DNA of 64,000 nucleotides, taken from positions 14,504,671 through 14,568,670 of the forward strand of contig OZ023183.1 in assembly GCA_963995505.1 (NCBI GenBank). Direction: 5' to 3'. The stretch comes from Hypericum androsaemum (lineage: Eukaryota; Streptophyta; Magnoliopsida; Malpighiales; Hypericaceae). Below, in pieces: positions 45,162 to 57,040 of this stretch. Within the stretch, counting starts at the first letter, position 1. Each line of letters starts with the position of its first letter. Below the pieces are notes generated by a model. The model saw nothing but the letters and a program-made list of their open reading frames with translations. It did not search any database and was not told where the DNA came from. A program made the translations under genes and the position numbers.

Positions 45162-45672
45162 TGTTGGAAAAGATTGAATAAAAAATTCAATGCAAAGTCC
45201 AAAGTGGAAAGGCCCAAAGTGGGAGGCCCAAAAGGGAAAAAGGAAAGTGCAATCCCACATTGAAAAGTGGTACCAATATTTCCTAGTTTATAAGGAGAAA
45301 CTCCTTGTTGACTAGGGAATGAGTTGACCAAATAGAAGGATAGCCAACTCGGACCGCGGCGAGGATGGTGCGTAGCACCATCTGAGTACGAGCACGAGCA
45401 CGCACCCACGCCCGTGCACGTACGTGTGCGTATGGCGCATTGGACGCAAGTTGCAATGGGTGCTTTGTGGCGCACTTGGCACGTGCGTATGGTCGCGAGG
45501 AGCTGGAGGAGCCTTAAGTATTTTGCCCGAGTCCGGAGAGAGCTGCGTAGCTACTGAAGTGACGAGGGGCTGCGAGCGCCTTCCAGGATGGCCACTGAAG
45601 AGGCACGAAGGGTTGAAATGTCTGGATGCACCTGGAAGTATCCAGAATGCCACCGAAGGGCCACGAGCGCTA
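45162..45672 (+). repeat. 5' LTR of copia D, right part deleted
   Basis: It matches 49906-50493 up to the GAAGGGCCACGAGCGC motif, apart from an internal difference of about 60 bp near 45600 (present in the 3' LTR as a longer stretch). The TATA box and the region behind it are absent, so this LTR cannot act as the element's promoter. Confidence 0.9.
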
Positions 45673-46275
45673 AGAGGAAGCACCGAAGATAGAGAAAAAT
45701 GAGACGGATCAACAGAAGATCAATGCTCTCAACGCGTGGAGTCACAGCGACTTCCTGTGCCAAAACTATGTCCTGAATAGACTAGACGACACGCTCTACA
45801 ACGTCTACGTAGTAGCCAAGACCGCTAAAGAGCTATGGAGTTCACTCGAGAAGAAGTACAAAACGGAGGATATCAGGACGAAGAAATTCATCGTCGGACG
45901 ATTCCTTGACTTCAAGATGGTGGACTCCAAGAAGGTCATCGACCAAGTGCAGAAGTTGCAGCTGATCCTTCACGAGATCCAAGCCGAAGGGATGTAACTC
46001 AGCGAGTCCTTCCAAGTAGCGGCGATGATCGAGAAGCTCCCCCCGCTCTGGAAGGACTTCAAGAGCTACCTCAAGCATAAGAGGAAGGATATGGGCCTAG
46101 AAGACCTGATAGTGAAGCAAGGCAAGGCCAACTCTGAGACCACCGTGCACCTCGCCGAGGGAAAAGGTGGCAAGAAGAGGAAGAAGTCTGGGGATAAGCA
46201 GGAGAAGTAAGAGCCCAAGAAGATCAAGGGCGACTGCTACAACTGCGGCAAATCCGGCCATATGGCAAAGGACTG
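45673..46275 (+). pseudogene. copia D gag, N-terminus deleted
   Basis: Reading starts inside gag with KINALNAWSHSDFLCQNYVL and continues through the UBN2-like core (KELWSSLEKKYKTED, KFIVGRFLDFKMVDSKKV). A TAA at 45995-45997 breaks LHEIQAEGM/LSESFQVAAM, and the reading goes on through LPPLWKDFKSYLKHKRKDM to a lysine-rich stretch. A second TAA at 46208-46210 precedes an intact CCHC zinc knuckle [14 protein letters not shown] (about 46231-46275). Gag binds and packages the element's RNA. The missing start and the stops make it non-functional. Confidence 0.92.
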
Positions 46276-47670
46276 TCGCCAGCCGAAGAAGGACGACCAA
46301 GGAAAGGCTAACCTGGATGAAGACTTATCTGAACTGGATCTGTCAGCCGTGGTGTTTGAAGCCAACCTGGTGGACAATCTGAGAGAGTGGTTCGTGGACA
46401 CAGGAGCTACCCACCACGTCTGCTCAGACAAAGAGATATTTTTGAACTATATCCCGATCACCGGCCGAAAGCTGTTCATGGAAAACTCCGCAACGTCCAA
46501 GATCGTTGGTCTGGGTAAGGTGGTCCTGAAGCTGACCTCAGGAAAGGAACTGACCTTCAAGGATGTGCTGCATGTCCCGGACATCCGCAAGAACTTAGTT
46601 TCTGGCTCACTGTTAAGCAAAGCCGGTCTTAAGCTTGTATTTGAGGCTGATAAGTTTGTACTGACCAAAGCAGGTCAATTCATAGGAAAGGGTTATCTAG
46701 AAAAGGGGTTGTTTAAGATGAATGTAATAACTGTACATCGCACCTTTAATGGTGAAAATAAAGTTAACGCTTTTTCTTACTTGGCCGAGTGTTCTAATTT
46801 ATAGCATGGTAGATTAGGACACGTAAATTTAAACTCGCTAAGAAAGTTAGTAAGTTTAAATTTATTACCGAATCTAGAGTTCAACCCATCTGATAAGTGT
46901 GAAGTATGTGTTGAGGCTAAAATGACCAAAGCACCTTTCCATTCGGTGGAAAGAAGTACTATACCTTTAGAGTTAATTTATACGGATACTTGCGATATGA
47001 AATACGTACAAACTAAAGGCGGGAAGAAAGACTTCATCACGTTTATCGATGATTGTACGAGATACTGTTATGTATATCTCCTAAAGGGCAAAGACGAAGC
47101 TCTTGATGCCTTTAAGAGATATAAGAATGAGGTTAAAAATTAACTCAGCGTGAAAATCAAAATGATTCGAAGTGATCGAGGGGGAGAATATGTAGCTCCG
47201 TTTGATGAACTCTGTCAAGAACATGGCATTATTCATCAGACGACTGCTCCATACTCACCTCAATCGAATGGCGTAGCTGAACGCAAAAATTGAACTCTTA
47301 AGGAGATGATGAACGCTATGTTGATTAGCTCGGGCTTACCCTAGAACATGTGGGAGGTTGCTGTGCTCTCAGCTAACCATATTCTAAACAAGTTGCCACA
47401 TTAGAAAAGGGATAAAACCCCATATGAACTATAGAAAGGAAGGAAGCCTTCCTACGGTTATCTTAAAGTGTGGGGGTGCCTAGCAAAGGTCGAAGTACCT
47501 AAGCCTAAGCAGGTAAGAATAGGACCCAAGACCATTGATTGCATCTTTATCGGATATGCACAAAATAGTAGTGCTTATCGATTTCTGGTACATAAATCTG
47601 AAAACCTTGAGATAAACGTGGGAATGGTCATAGAATCAAGGAACGCAACATTTTTTGAGAATAGCTTTCC
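46276..47670 (+). pseudogene. copia D protease and integrase, broken
   Basis: Protease: [12 protein letters not shown] (catalytic DTG) near 46390-46425, LRKNL-like [16 protein letters not shown] near 46580. Integrase: the zinc-binding HGRLGHVN...CEVCVEAK starts near 46806, after a TAG at 46802-46804 where Trp is expected. The catalytic acidic residues lie in YTDTCD (near 46982), MIRSDRGGEY (near 47163) and NGVAERKN (near 47270). Stops at 47141, 47291, 47342, 47402 and 47432 break the frame. The C-terminal part CLAKVEVPKPKQ...IDCIFIGYA follows. Integrase would insert the cDNA into the host chromosome. Confidence 0.92.
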
Positions 47671-49350
47671 TAATAAGGAAAGAAAGAAAGAAAGTCCAAA
47701 GAAATGGGCTCACGAGACTACGCAAGGGTCAAATCAGGAAGATGATGAACCTAGACGTAGCAAACGGACGAAGGTAACCAAATCCTTTGTTCCAGATTAT
47801 CTAACCTATGCGTTAGAAGATGAACCCGGGATAATCCAAGAGGCATTGTCCAGTCTAGATGCTCCTCTCTGGAAGGAAGCTATCAATAGTGAGATAGAAT
47901 CTATTATGCAAAACCACACGTGGGAAATCATGGATCTCCCACCGGGCTGCAAACCTTTGGGATGCAGGTGGATCCTAAAAAGGAAATACAAAGCTGATAG
48001 ATCAATCGACAAGTACAAAGCTCGATTGGTAGCTAAGGGGTTCAAACAGAAGGAGAGACATGATTTCTTTGACACGTATTCACCGCTCACAAGAATCACA
48101 TCAATTAGAGTGCTCATAGCTGTTGCGGCACTCTATAACCTCGAGATCCACCAAATGGATGTAAAAACAGCTTTCCTAAATTGAGAACTGGAAGAGGAGA
48201 TATACATGGAGCAACCTGAAGGGTTTGTGGCTCCCGGTCAAGAGCATAAAGTGTTTCGGCTAGTCAAGTCACTATACGGGCTAAAACAAGCGCCGAAACA
48301 GTTGCACGAAAAATTTGACAGGACAATGCTGTCGAATGGATTTAAGATCAATGAGTGCGATAAATGTGTTTACATTAAGGGCACACCTGAAGCTTACGTA
48401 ATTGTATGTCTCTACGTAGATGACTTACTAATTATGGGAAGCAATCAAGAGGTTATTGTGAAAACTAAGAACATATTAAAGGACCACTTTGACATGAAAG
48501 ATATGGGTCTCGCAGACGTCATACTAGGAATAAAAATCTCTAGGAAAGCTGACAAAATTATCTTGACGCAATCCCACTACGTGGAAAGCGTGCTCAAGAA
48601 ATTTGAAGCTTTTGACAAACCTCCGGTTAAGACTCCAGTGGATTTAAATCTACACTTAGCCAAGAATCGAGGGGACCCAGTATCTCAACTGAGGTATGCG
48701 CAAATTATCGGGAGCTTGATGTATTTAACAAACTGCACACGTCCCGATATTGCGTACTAAGTTAGTAAACTTAGTAGATTCACAAGTAATCCAGGGAAGG
48801 ATCACTGGCTAGCTCTGGAAAGGGTTTTACGGTATTTAAAATATACCATAGACCATAGCATACATTATGCTAAATATCCAGGTATATTAGAAGGATACAG
48901 TGACGCAAACTGGATATCAGATACTAAGGACTCCAAATCCACGAGTGGATACGTATTCACCATAGGAGGAGGAGCTGTGTCTTAGAAGTCCTCTAAATAA
49001 ACGTGCATAGCTCGATCCACCATGGAGTCGGAGTTTATAGCACTAGACAAAGCTGGAAAAGAAGCTGAATGGCTCAGAAACTTCCTAGAGGATATTCCGT
49101 GCTGGAGCAAACCGGTGCCTCCCGTATTGATACATTGTGATAGCATGTCTGCAATCGGGAGAGCACAAAGTATAATGTACAATAGAAAGTCTCGATATAT
49201 TCGTCGAAAATACAATACCGTTAGACAGTTGATCTCTAGTGGGGTGATCACCATTAATTACGTAAAGTTCAAGGATAACTTAGCTGATCCTTTTACGAAA
49301 GAATCAATAGAGATCAAATGTATAATGCAGTTAGGGGAATGGGATTAAAA
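47671..49350 (+). pseudogene. copia D reverse transcriptase and RNase H, broken
   Basis: RT begins with ALSSLDAPLWKEAINSEIES near 47845. It has GCKPLGCRWILKRKY, LVAKGFKQKE and the palm motif QMDVKTAFLN, after which TGA 48182-48184 replaces a Gly codon; then YGLKQAPKQ and the catalytic YVDDLLIMG (near 48414). A stop at 48758 follows SRPDIAY-like TRPDIAY. RNase H has [17 protein letters not shown] at 48983-48985 (Trp expected), TAA at 48998-49000, STMESEFIAL and HCDSMSAIGRAQ. A frameshift near 49290 changes the C-terminus. It matches element A closely over RNase H. Confidence 0.92.
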
Positions 49351-49905
49351 TCCATACACTAAAGAACGTCCATAGCGGTAACTCAACCACGATGAGTGGA
49401 GATCCCACAAACTTGGTTCAATGAGACAACTAAGTTATGGAGGGCTCAGTTAATCACCTGGAACCTATCTCATTCTCAGAAGCTGCCCAGGTGTTAACCT
49501 GCAGAGGTGTGGTAAGGTTAAGCATTACGCTTTTAATGATTCCTATACCTTGATAAAGGTGGAGTATGGCAGGATACTCCTGATAGGAGATCACCTATAT
49601 AAGTGTGAAGTGAGGCCGCTTCAAATGGGAAAAATACTTATGAATCCAAGATACGGTCCATGGCTGAAACGGACACAACGTGAGAACCCAAATATACTCG
49701 GGTTATTATTGTGTAAATATTATTGTCTTGGTTTACGCCAAAAACTGATGGTTCAAGACATCACGTTCACCGAGCAGCGAGTAAATCCGATAACATATTA
49801 CTAGAGAAGGTTCAAAGTTACAAGCTACCTGTCTCGATGCAATAATAACACATCAGAACTTTCGATTAGAGTCTGCATGCATTAATCATCATTCATGTGG
49901 GGGAT

Positions 49906-50959
49906 TGTTGGAAAAGATTGAATAAAAAATTCAATGCAAAGCCCAAAGTGGAAAGGCCCAAAGTGGGAGGCCCAAAAGGGAAAAAGGAAAGTGCAATCCC
50001 ACATTGGAAAGTGGCACCAATATTTCCTAGTTTATAAGGAGAAACTCCTTGTTGACTAGAAAATGAGTTGACCAAATAGAAGGATAGCCAACTCGGACCG
50101 CGGCGAGGATGGTGCGTAGCACCATCCGAGCACGAGCACGAGCATGAGCAGGCGTACACGCTCGCACCCGCACCCGCGCACGTGCGTGTGCGCATGGCGC
50201 ATTAGACGCAGGTCGCAATGGACGCTTTGTGGCGCACTTGGCACTTCGCACGTGCGCATCATCGCGAAGAGCTGGAGGAGCCTTAAGTATTTTACCCGAG
50301 TTCAGAGAGAGCTGCGTAGCTACCGAAGTGACGAGGGGCTGCGAGCGCCTTCCAGGATGACCACCGAAGAGGCACAAAGGGCTGGAACATCCTGGAGATT
50401 TCCAGACGGCCGAAGGATTGCGAGATCCCTCGTGAAAGAGTGCCAGCAAAGTCTGGACGCAACTGGAAGCATCCAGAATGCCACCGAAGGGCCACGAGCG
50501 CAGTCAGTCAATCTGCCTAGCGAAGGGCCATCTCCGAAGGGCCACGAGCGTTCTGGCTGCCTGTCTGAGTTGCCTCTCTTCGGAAGTGCCTCGTGGCCCT
50601 TCGGAGTGCCTGCCTGCCACTCTTCCAGCGCCTATAAATAGGCCTCTCCCCCTCATTTGTAATCATCCCAGCAACAAGTGCATTCCATAAGCATTGTTGT
50701 CTTCTCCTCTCTCCCGTTCTTCACTTACAGAAAGTTCGTCTGAAAGTTCTGGGTATATAAGGGTTCGCCCGAAAGTTTCGAGATACGTGTGCAACGTTCT
50801 TGGAAACGCCCAAACAGTCGTTGTATCTTAGGGACGATTGTCGTAGCCCGTACCGCACTGAAATATACGGGGCAATCTCGTCTTACGGAAAAAGTGTCCA
50901 ACACTTGTCTCGACTGCCGTAAATCCTAATCAAGTACACGAAACCCTCCGATCACAACA
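49906..50959 (+). repeat. 3' LTR of copia D
   Basis: 1054 bp, TGTTGGAAAAG...GATCACAACA, preceded by the polypurine tract ATGTGGGGGAT (about 49895-49905). It includes the CACGAG hexamer-like GC-rich run (50125-50190), an inverted repeat (50532-50548 with 50590-50606) and a TATA box. It is the only complete LTR of this element. Confidence 0.93.
50633..50640 (+). promoter_or_regulatory. TATA box in the 3' LTR of copia D
   Basis: TATAAATA in the same context as in element A (1930-1937). Being in the 3' LTR, it would drive transcription outwards into 50965 and beyond if active. Confidence 0.65.
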
Positions 50960-50964
50960 CATAG

Positions 50965-53360
50965 TAGTTCCATTCTCAAAAAATAAAGAACATAGTAGTT
51001 CTGTATTAGCACAGTTGTGGAGTATGAAACTCACGTTGTTTACAAAACATAAGTCTTGCATATAATAAATTCGGATAAATATACCAAATTACTTGAGGTT
51101 TTACAATTTAATTATCATTTTTAAGATTTTAGGTTTGATATAAAAATTGTAAGATTGTGGCATGATTGTTCGATCTAAGGTGTGCGCATAATCTCTGGGC
51201 AACCTATTTCGAGAAATGCCAGAAAAATGTTCAAGTATGTGCCAACACATATCTGAAAAATATTTGCCTACATGACAGAAGGCATAATGATTTGACAAAA
51301 ATATAATGTTCAATTTTTCGACTAGTGTAATTATTGGTATAAAAATTTAAGCTAAAAAATACATGCCAACACGTGATTCAAGTACTGCAAATTTAAGTTG
51401 GGTACTTCCAATGGACCTTGCTTATTTACCAAAAAAATGGACTTTGCTTGATACCGCATATTGGAGTATGAAACTTATATTGTTTACGGGACGTTTAGTA
51501 GCCATTTATATTAAATTAGACTATACTTACTAAACACATTAATGCTTTGAATTTGATACAAAAATGTTAACCATATCTAACCAAATTGATCTCCGGAGTA
51601 TTAAATTGGTTTTCGAGTTTTTAAAATCAAAGTTGGTGAACACTGTGCGATTAGCCGCCTTCAACCTGATCATTTAGATTATACTAAAATAACGGTGCAA
51701 ATGGTGAAGTATGTGACTTGTTCGTTTAGTAGAATATTAATTTAATTCAATTGAATAAGCATGGGAAGTTGAGACGGTTACAATGTACTGCAAGCTTTGA
51801 CATTCCACCTATTCATAAAAGCAACACTCTAACCATTTTAAATTTGGATCAGATAAATCGTCATGCTTCATTTCGGACCTTTGTGTGTATTATATAATAT
51901 TTATCCGAGTTTATGTGTATTGAGCTAAGTTCTTTTTTAATACAACATGGTCTCCTTTAACCCAAAGGGAATTCATTAAAACCAAAGTTGGTACGTCACT
52001 AAAGTTAGGTGGAATATATATAAGGTTAAAGTGAGTTTTACTACCACAAGATTTCATGCTTTAATACATTATTATTTTGTGCTTTTTAATTTTCGGATCA
52101 AGTGATAAAAGTTTTACATCATACACGACCAAGTGACACCCACTAATTCGAGTTACCTGTGTCATCAGTGTTTTTACAAAATGGTATTTCGCATAAAACA
52201 TGATAATAAAGTAGAGTTATTCCAAAATTTACAATAAGAGAATAACCGTAGAAAACACAAAATCAAAAAGTTGTTGAGCTTTATATGTGCACATGCCAAC
52301 AATGACTTCAATGGCTGGAAATTACTAAATTATTTATAACATTTAAATAAATTCATGTAACAGAAAATCAAAGTTATAAGGATGAAAATAGGGAAAAAAA
52401 AGAAAGAAGCGTCTCTATAAACCTCTGCGCCTCAGTTCAAGGTCCAAAGTTATGGACCATACGTTATGGCGAGACGTAGGCCCATACAAAAAAACCTGTG
52501 TGATTTTCTTGATTAATTAGATCCATTGGGCCATCTTTCTTTGTACTTTGGGCTTCACTTGGTAGAATGGAAGAAGAAGAAGAAACAAAAAAGCTTAATC
52601 ATTTAAAACCAAATTTCAAATTAGTGCAATAAATTGGTACGGAAGGAAATATCATTTTCGAGATAGTCACTAATTTATCAAATATTAATTTAAAAAAGTT
52701 TTAGTGTATCTACTTAAATTGATCGCATCTAACAGGACTATATAATGTATCCAAATTTTTATAATATTTTTTTTATCGGTAAAATTTCATTCAACATCTT
52801 TGAACAAGATACATGAATATCGCATAGAATTGTTTTAATAATTTTATTAGGTATGAGTTTAGTAATGGATAATCTCAACCATTCATTGAACCTAACTAGA
52901 TCTACAAGATCTGCTTTAGGAATATAATCTATTGTTCCCTCTTATATAGATGCTAATGCTCATTTTCGGTAAATATCTAATAACAAGGATTAATAGAATA
53001 ATTGGTCAATTTCGTTATCGAATCTCAATGTAGATACCCTTATGTTTATTTTAAAGTGCATGTAGGTATCGGAATCAGTATTTATATTGTGAATTGGTGA
53101 TTTTGTTCACGATATTTTATTTACATTTAAGTGATATGTGCATACAAATTTAAGCCCAGGGACAACAAAATTGAAAATGAAAAAAATTCTAGGACTAAAA
53201 CATAAATTAGCACCAGCTGTTAACCGAGGAAGAAGGCACTCCTTCAGTAGCAATTTTTGTTTTGATTGACTAATCTATATTTGATATATATAATTTTTGA
53301 AAGATTATAAAAAATGTTAATATATATTGAACATTGTTACATCCTCAAAAACTCAAACTT
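50965..53360. other. AT-rich intergenic DNA
   Basis: No gene or clear repeat. Purine-rich AAGAAGAAGAAGAAAC near 52570 is simple sequence. Confidence 0.4.
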
Positions 53361-53378
53361 ACAATCACTTAATTAAAC

Positions 53379-53421
53379 TACTTTTAAATGTGCTAAGTCT
53401 TTGGTTCAATTCCCCACTCCA
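53379..53421 (+). other. 43-bp segment between perfect 18-bp direct repeats, with a B-box-like motif
   Basis: ACAATCACTTAATTAAAC occurs at 53361-53378 and 53422-53439. The insert contains GGTTCAATTCC (53403-53413), which fits the pol III B-box consensus GGTTCRANNCC of tRNA genes and SINEs. It is too short for a tRNA, and no A box is visible within it. Confidence 0.5.
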
Positions 53422-53452
53422 ACAATCACTTAATTAAACAAGTAAAATTTGT

Positions 53453-53682
53453 ATTTTTTTAGCAAAAAAAGAAAAATTTATTAATAAATAAAAAAAAGTT
53501 ACATAAGGTGATGACAAGCAAGAGGAAGGGAGTGAGAAAAAAAAACCTACTGCAAAAATTAGAGGACTGCCAAATACCAGAACGGATAACTAAGGACTAG
53601 CTAAACTCGCTTCCTAAACAAGTAACTCTACCCAAGGTATCACAAGTCAGGTAGTCCTGGCCTCCTGGGTAGATCCTCCGGG
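53453..53682 (-). mobile_element. 5'-truncated LINE tail
   Basis: About 230 bp. On the minus strand it ends AATAAATTTTTCTTTTTTTGC and a short A run at 53453. A perfect 11-bp duplication GTAAAATTTGT flanks it (53442-53452 and 53683-53693). Upstream on that strand lies a C/T-rich part with CTTGCTTGTCATCACC. It has the size, tail and duplication of a truncated plant L1 insertion; no coding part is left. Confidence 0.75.
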
Positions 53683-53693
53683 GTAAAATTTGT

Positions 53694-56121
53694 TGGATTT
53701 GTTGGTTTTGGCCATTGTTAGTTACTGTAATGCACTAAATGAAAAACGTAACATAGAACTTCTAGTACAGTAGACTACTAGCACACATGTTATTTACACA
53801 AAGAAGATATATGTCTAGTACAGATGTTTTTAAACCAGTCAAAGATCTGGGACTAATTAGTAGGTCACCTCTTTTTCAAAAACATTTCTCACATTTCTCT
53901 GTATGTTTTAGCTTAAAGTCTAGTTACTGTTTTATATTTTCATTTTTGTTGCGACTTTCTACTATTCTTTTTCATATCTAGAGTTAAGACATGTCAATTA
54001 CTATGATAAAAACAAGTTAGCAGTTTTGCTTCGTTCACGTTGAGACCTTACTCCATTCACAATTAAATATGTAATTATCTCCAATTCTTTTACTGGAAAT
54101 AAAAAAAATTGCCCGTATTTTTTAAAAATCGGAAGTTAAGTTAGTGGGTCATCTGCTCTGTAGTTACACATAATCTTCGTTCAATTGTTTAAAATCTGGG
54201 TATCTGAGTTCTCATTATTTTTTATAAATGGATTGACTATACTTCAAAAAGATTACACCTAGTAAGATACTAATACCAAGAATATCTAATAACACAAGAA
54301 ATATAATAGTAAAAGTTTTATCTCATCTAAGAAATTTTATATACAAAAAAAATTTTGATAGTATGAATAAAAAAATCTCGATTACAAATCCAAAGCTGTC
54401 TAGGATGATCTTCGTTTCCACTTTATAATTACTGCTTCTTGACCAATAGAAAGAACATTCGACATATTGGTCATTGCTTGATTGGTAATCCATAAAAAAC
54501 GTTCACCTTCTTGTAAGCAATCAAGGGTTCGGATAAGATAAAATAACCATGATAGTAACAAAAATTATTATATTACATGTTTAGTTGGTCATTGATGATG
54601 CTAATTTAGAAAATAATATATTAACACTTGGCCCCTAACCTTACTTAAAATAGGATTTAATTCATGTCTTGCTATATATGATGTGTGACAACTTTGATTC
54701 CTTTTGATTCCTTTCACATATTCACGCTTCTATAACCAAATGGACTTGGCCATAAAAACAGAGGATAGACATAGACTGGACCACTATGCGTAACTTTTAT
54801 AATTACTATAAGATCTTTGATTTTGATTTCTCTCCAACCACTACCAAGGGATGGAGACCAAATTAAATAATAGGGTCAGCTTCGCAGTCAAAAATCAAAC
54901 AGGGACTGGTAAACCTTCGAAGAAACTTGGTTCTATAGTTTTATTTAGGGAAAATTCCACAAAAGTAACCATATGAGCTTTTTAATTAAGTTTTAAAATT
55001 TGGCAAATAAATTACTCTGACGTGTGGGTTTGTAATTTGATGTTTCTATTGAGTTGTTTGTTTTTTTTTAAATAATTATTATCGAGTTCTTTGTAATTTC
55101 AAATACATTTCAAAATATGACAAGTATTTTCAACGACATCCGCTTAACTTCAAGTTATTCAATATTCAAACATTTTTATTGTCTGTTTATGAATTTTGTT
55201 TCTTGGATGCGATTTTTTCATTAATGGGTATATATTATATAATAGACTTAATTTTTTGCTAAGTAAGTTAATGATCGACACTAATAATGTGTTCAATGAC
55301 AATGTTAAGATGCTAACGTTTTTCTTATACATGAAATTCAACAAAGCTTTAGTATGGTGTTTTGCTAGAAATTGGATTTTATAGCGGTTATATATGCATA
55401 ACCTATATCTATACTAGTTTTTTATAAGATAGAAAATTTGAATATAAAGAAATATATAACTACAGGTATTATGTGTAGTACAATTTTATTTGACGAAAAA
55501 CAGACAAAAAAATGTTATTCTCTTGTGCCAATAGACGATATTTTGATTCGATTAACATACTTTAATAAACAATGTCTATACAACTTGTGATAAAAAAATA
55601 TAACAACCTCAGAAAAACAATATAACTTAATGTAATCAAAATTTAAATGTCGTAAAATGCTTTTAAGCAATCACCTCAACCAAGTTTGGATACCCACCGT
55701 AACCATCTTTTGAGCAATGGCCCCAATGTTTTCAAAAAACGAATAGGAAACTGAACCAAAATTTTCTATAATCCTAGTGTGACTGGTTTGACCAATCTAA
55801 CCGTCGAGAAAATTCCAAGTCAGGGAAACATTAATTCACAAGCTATCTATGTGTCCGGATTGGGTCCGGGAAATATTTTTCCATTTCGTCCGAAAAAAGG
55901 GGAGATTTGGGGCAAAATAGGAAAAATATTGATGCACGCACTCCACTGACATGCGCTGACACGAGCTGATGTACGCACTAATCCAAATTTGGTGAATTTT
56001 GATTTTTTTTTCTTTCTTATTATTAATATTTTAAAAAATAAAATTAGTATACTATAGTGAATCGAATTAGAATATTATTTAATTAAATAATTAATTTTTA
56101 TAATAAATATTATTAAATATT
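53694..56121. other. AT-rich intergenic DNA
   Basis: No gene recognised. The small frames at 53787-53981, 55159-55344 and 55196-55384 lack domains and lie in very AT-rich DNA. Confidence 0.4.
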
Positions 56122-56613
56122 AGTCGGGTATGTCATTTTATTGTAACCGAGTATGTCATTTTATTTTAACCTGGCCTGTCATTTGGTCATAAACGGACAT
56201 TTCATTTTATCATAACAAGGTATGTCATTTTATCGTAACCGGGCATACCACTTTATCGTAACTCGGTATGCCATTTTTTCATAATCGGGCATGCCATTTT
56301 TGCATAATCGTGCATATCATCTAATCATAATCGGCCTACCATTTTATCGTGATCGGGCCTGACTTTTTTCATAACCGGGCATGCCATTCTACAATAACCG
56401 GGCATGACATTCTTCAATTATCAGGCATGTCATTCTACAGTACTCGACTTGCCATTTGGACATTACCAAGCATGTCATTTTATTGTAACCGGGCATGCCA
56501 TTATTTTGTAACCGGACATATCATTTTATTATAACCGGGCATGCCATTTTATCGTAATCGAGTATGTCATTTTATCATAATCGGACCTGTCATTTCTCGT
56601 AATCGGGCATACC
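56122..56613. repeat. Minisatellite, unit about 23 bp, 21-22 copies
   Basis: The approximate unit is CATGCCATTTTATCGTAACCGGG. I count 21 full units and one partial, each with the (G/A)(T/C)CATTNT core followed by TAA(C/T)CGGG. Units differ at several positions, with one- or two-base length changes, so the array is old or poorly homogenised. An apparent 61-codon frame (56349-56534) is just the repeat translated. Confidence 0.95.
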
Positions 56614-56677
56614 ATTTGGAGAAGAGAAAAATCAACCATCACTGCAAAGAGAAAAACCTGAGTCAAACACCTTCAAG

Positions 56678-57040
56678 CCCCTTGTAACTCAATCGATTCT
56701 TGAATTCAAATATATTTTTGATATTCTTACGCTCCAAATTTGGAGAACTTATAAACTATAAAGTTGTAGATATACATCTCAGTTTTGCACAGCAGCTTGA
56801 ATCACCTCAATCGGACTCCGAAGTAAGAAGTTGTGACTCCCCAACTGAAACCTGTCCAGCTGTTTGTTACTCGATCGATTCTTGACTTCAAACGTATTTT
56901 CAACATCCTTACACTCCAAATTTAGAGAAATTATAAATTACAAAGTTGTAGATATACATCGCAGCTTCACACAACAATGTGAATCACCTCAATCAAACTT
57001 TGGAGTAAGAAATTGTGGCTCTCCAGTCGGAACCTATTGA
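56678..57040 (+). repeat. Tandem duplication, unit about 180 bp
   Basis: Unit 1 (about 56678-56856) and unit 2 (about 56857-57040) share CTCGATCGATTCTTGA-like starts, ACTCCAAATTT(G/A)GAGAA, AAGTTGTAGATATACATC and GAATCACCTCAATC in order. Nothing coding is visible. Confidence 0.8.

Larger units (their letters stand above)
45162..50959 (+). mobile_element. Ty1/copia element D with target duplication and deleted 5' end
   Basis: TGTTGG...ACAACA, flanked by an exact 5-bp duplication CATAG (45157-45161 and 50960-50964). The order is a truncated 5' LTR, gag missing its N-terminus, protease, integrase, reverse transcriptase, RNase H, a polypurine tract and a full 3' LTR. One deletion near 45672 joins the middle of the 5' LTR to the middle of gag, removing the rest of the LTR, the primer-binding site and the gag start. 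The exact flanks show that the deletion came after insertion. At least ten in-frame stops and one frameshift near 49290 are present. Confidence 0.95.

Noticed and set aside
53403..53413. tRNA gene from the B-box-like motif
   Set aside because: There is no cloverleaf or A box around it, and the whole insert is only 43 bp.
56349..56534. 61-codon plus-strand frame with Cys/His pattern
   Set aside because: It is the translation of the 23-bp minisatellite; the periodic residues simply follow the repeat.
56122..56613. CRISPR-like array
   Set aside because: The repeat runs without unique spacers and the units are only 23 bp and diverged; the surrounding DNA is plant nuclear.
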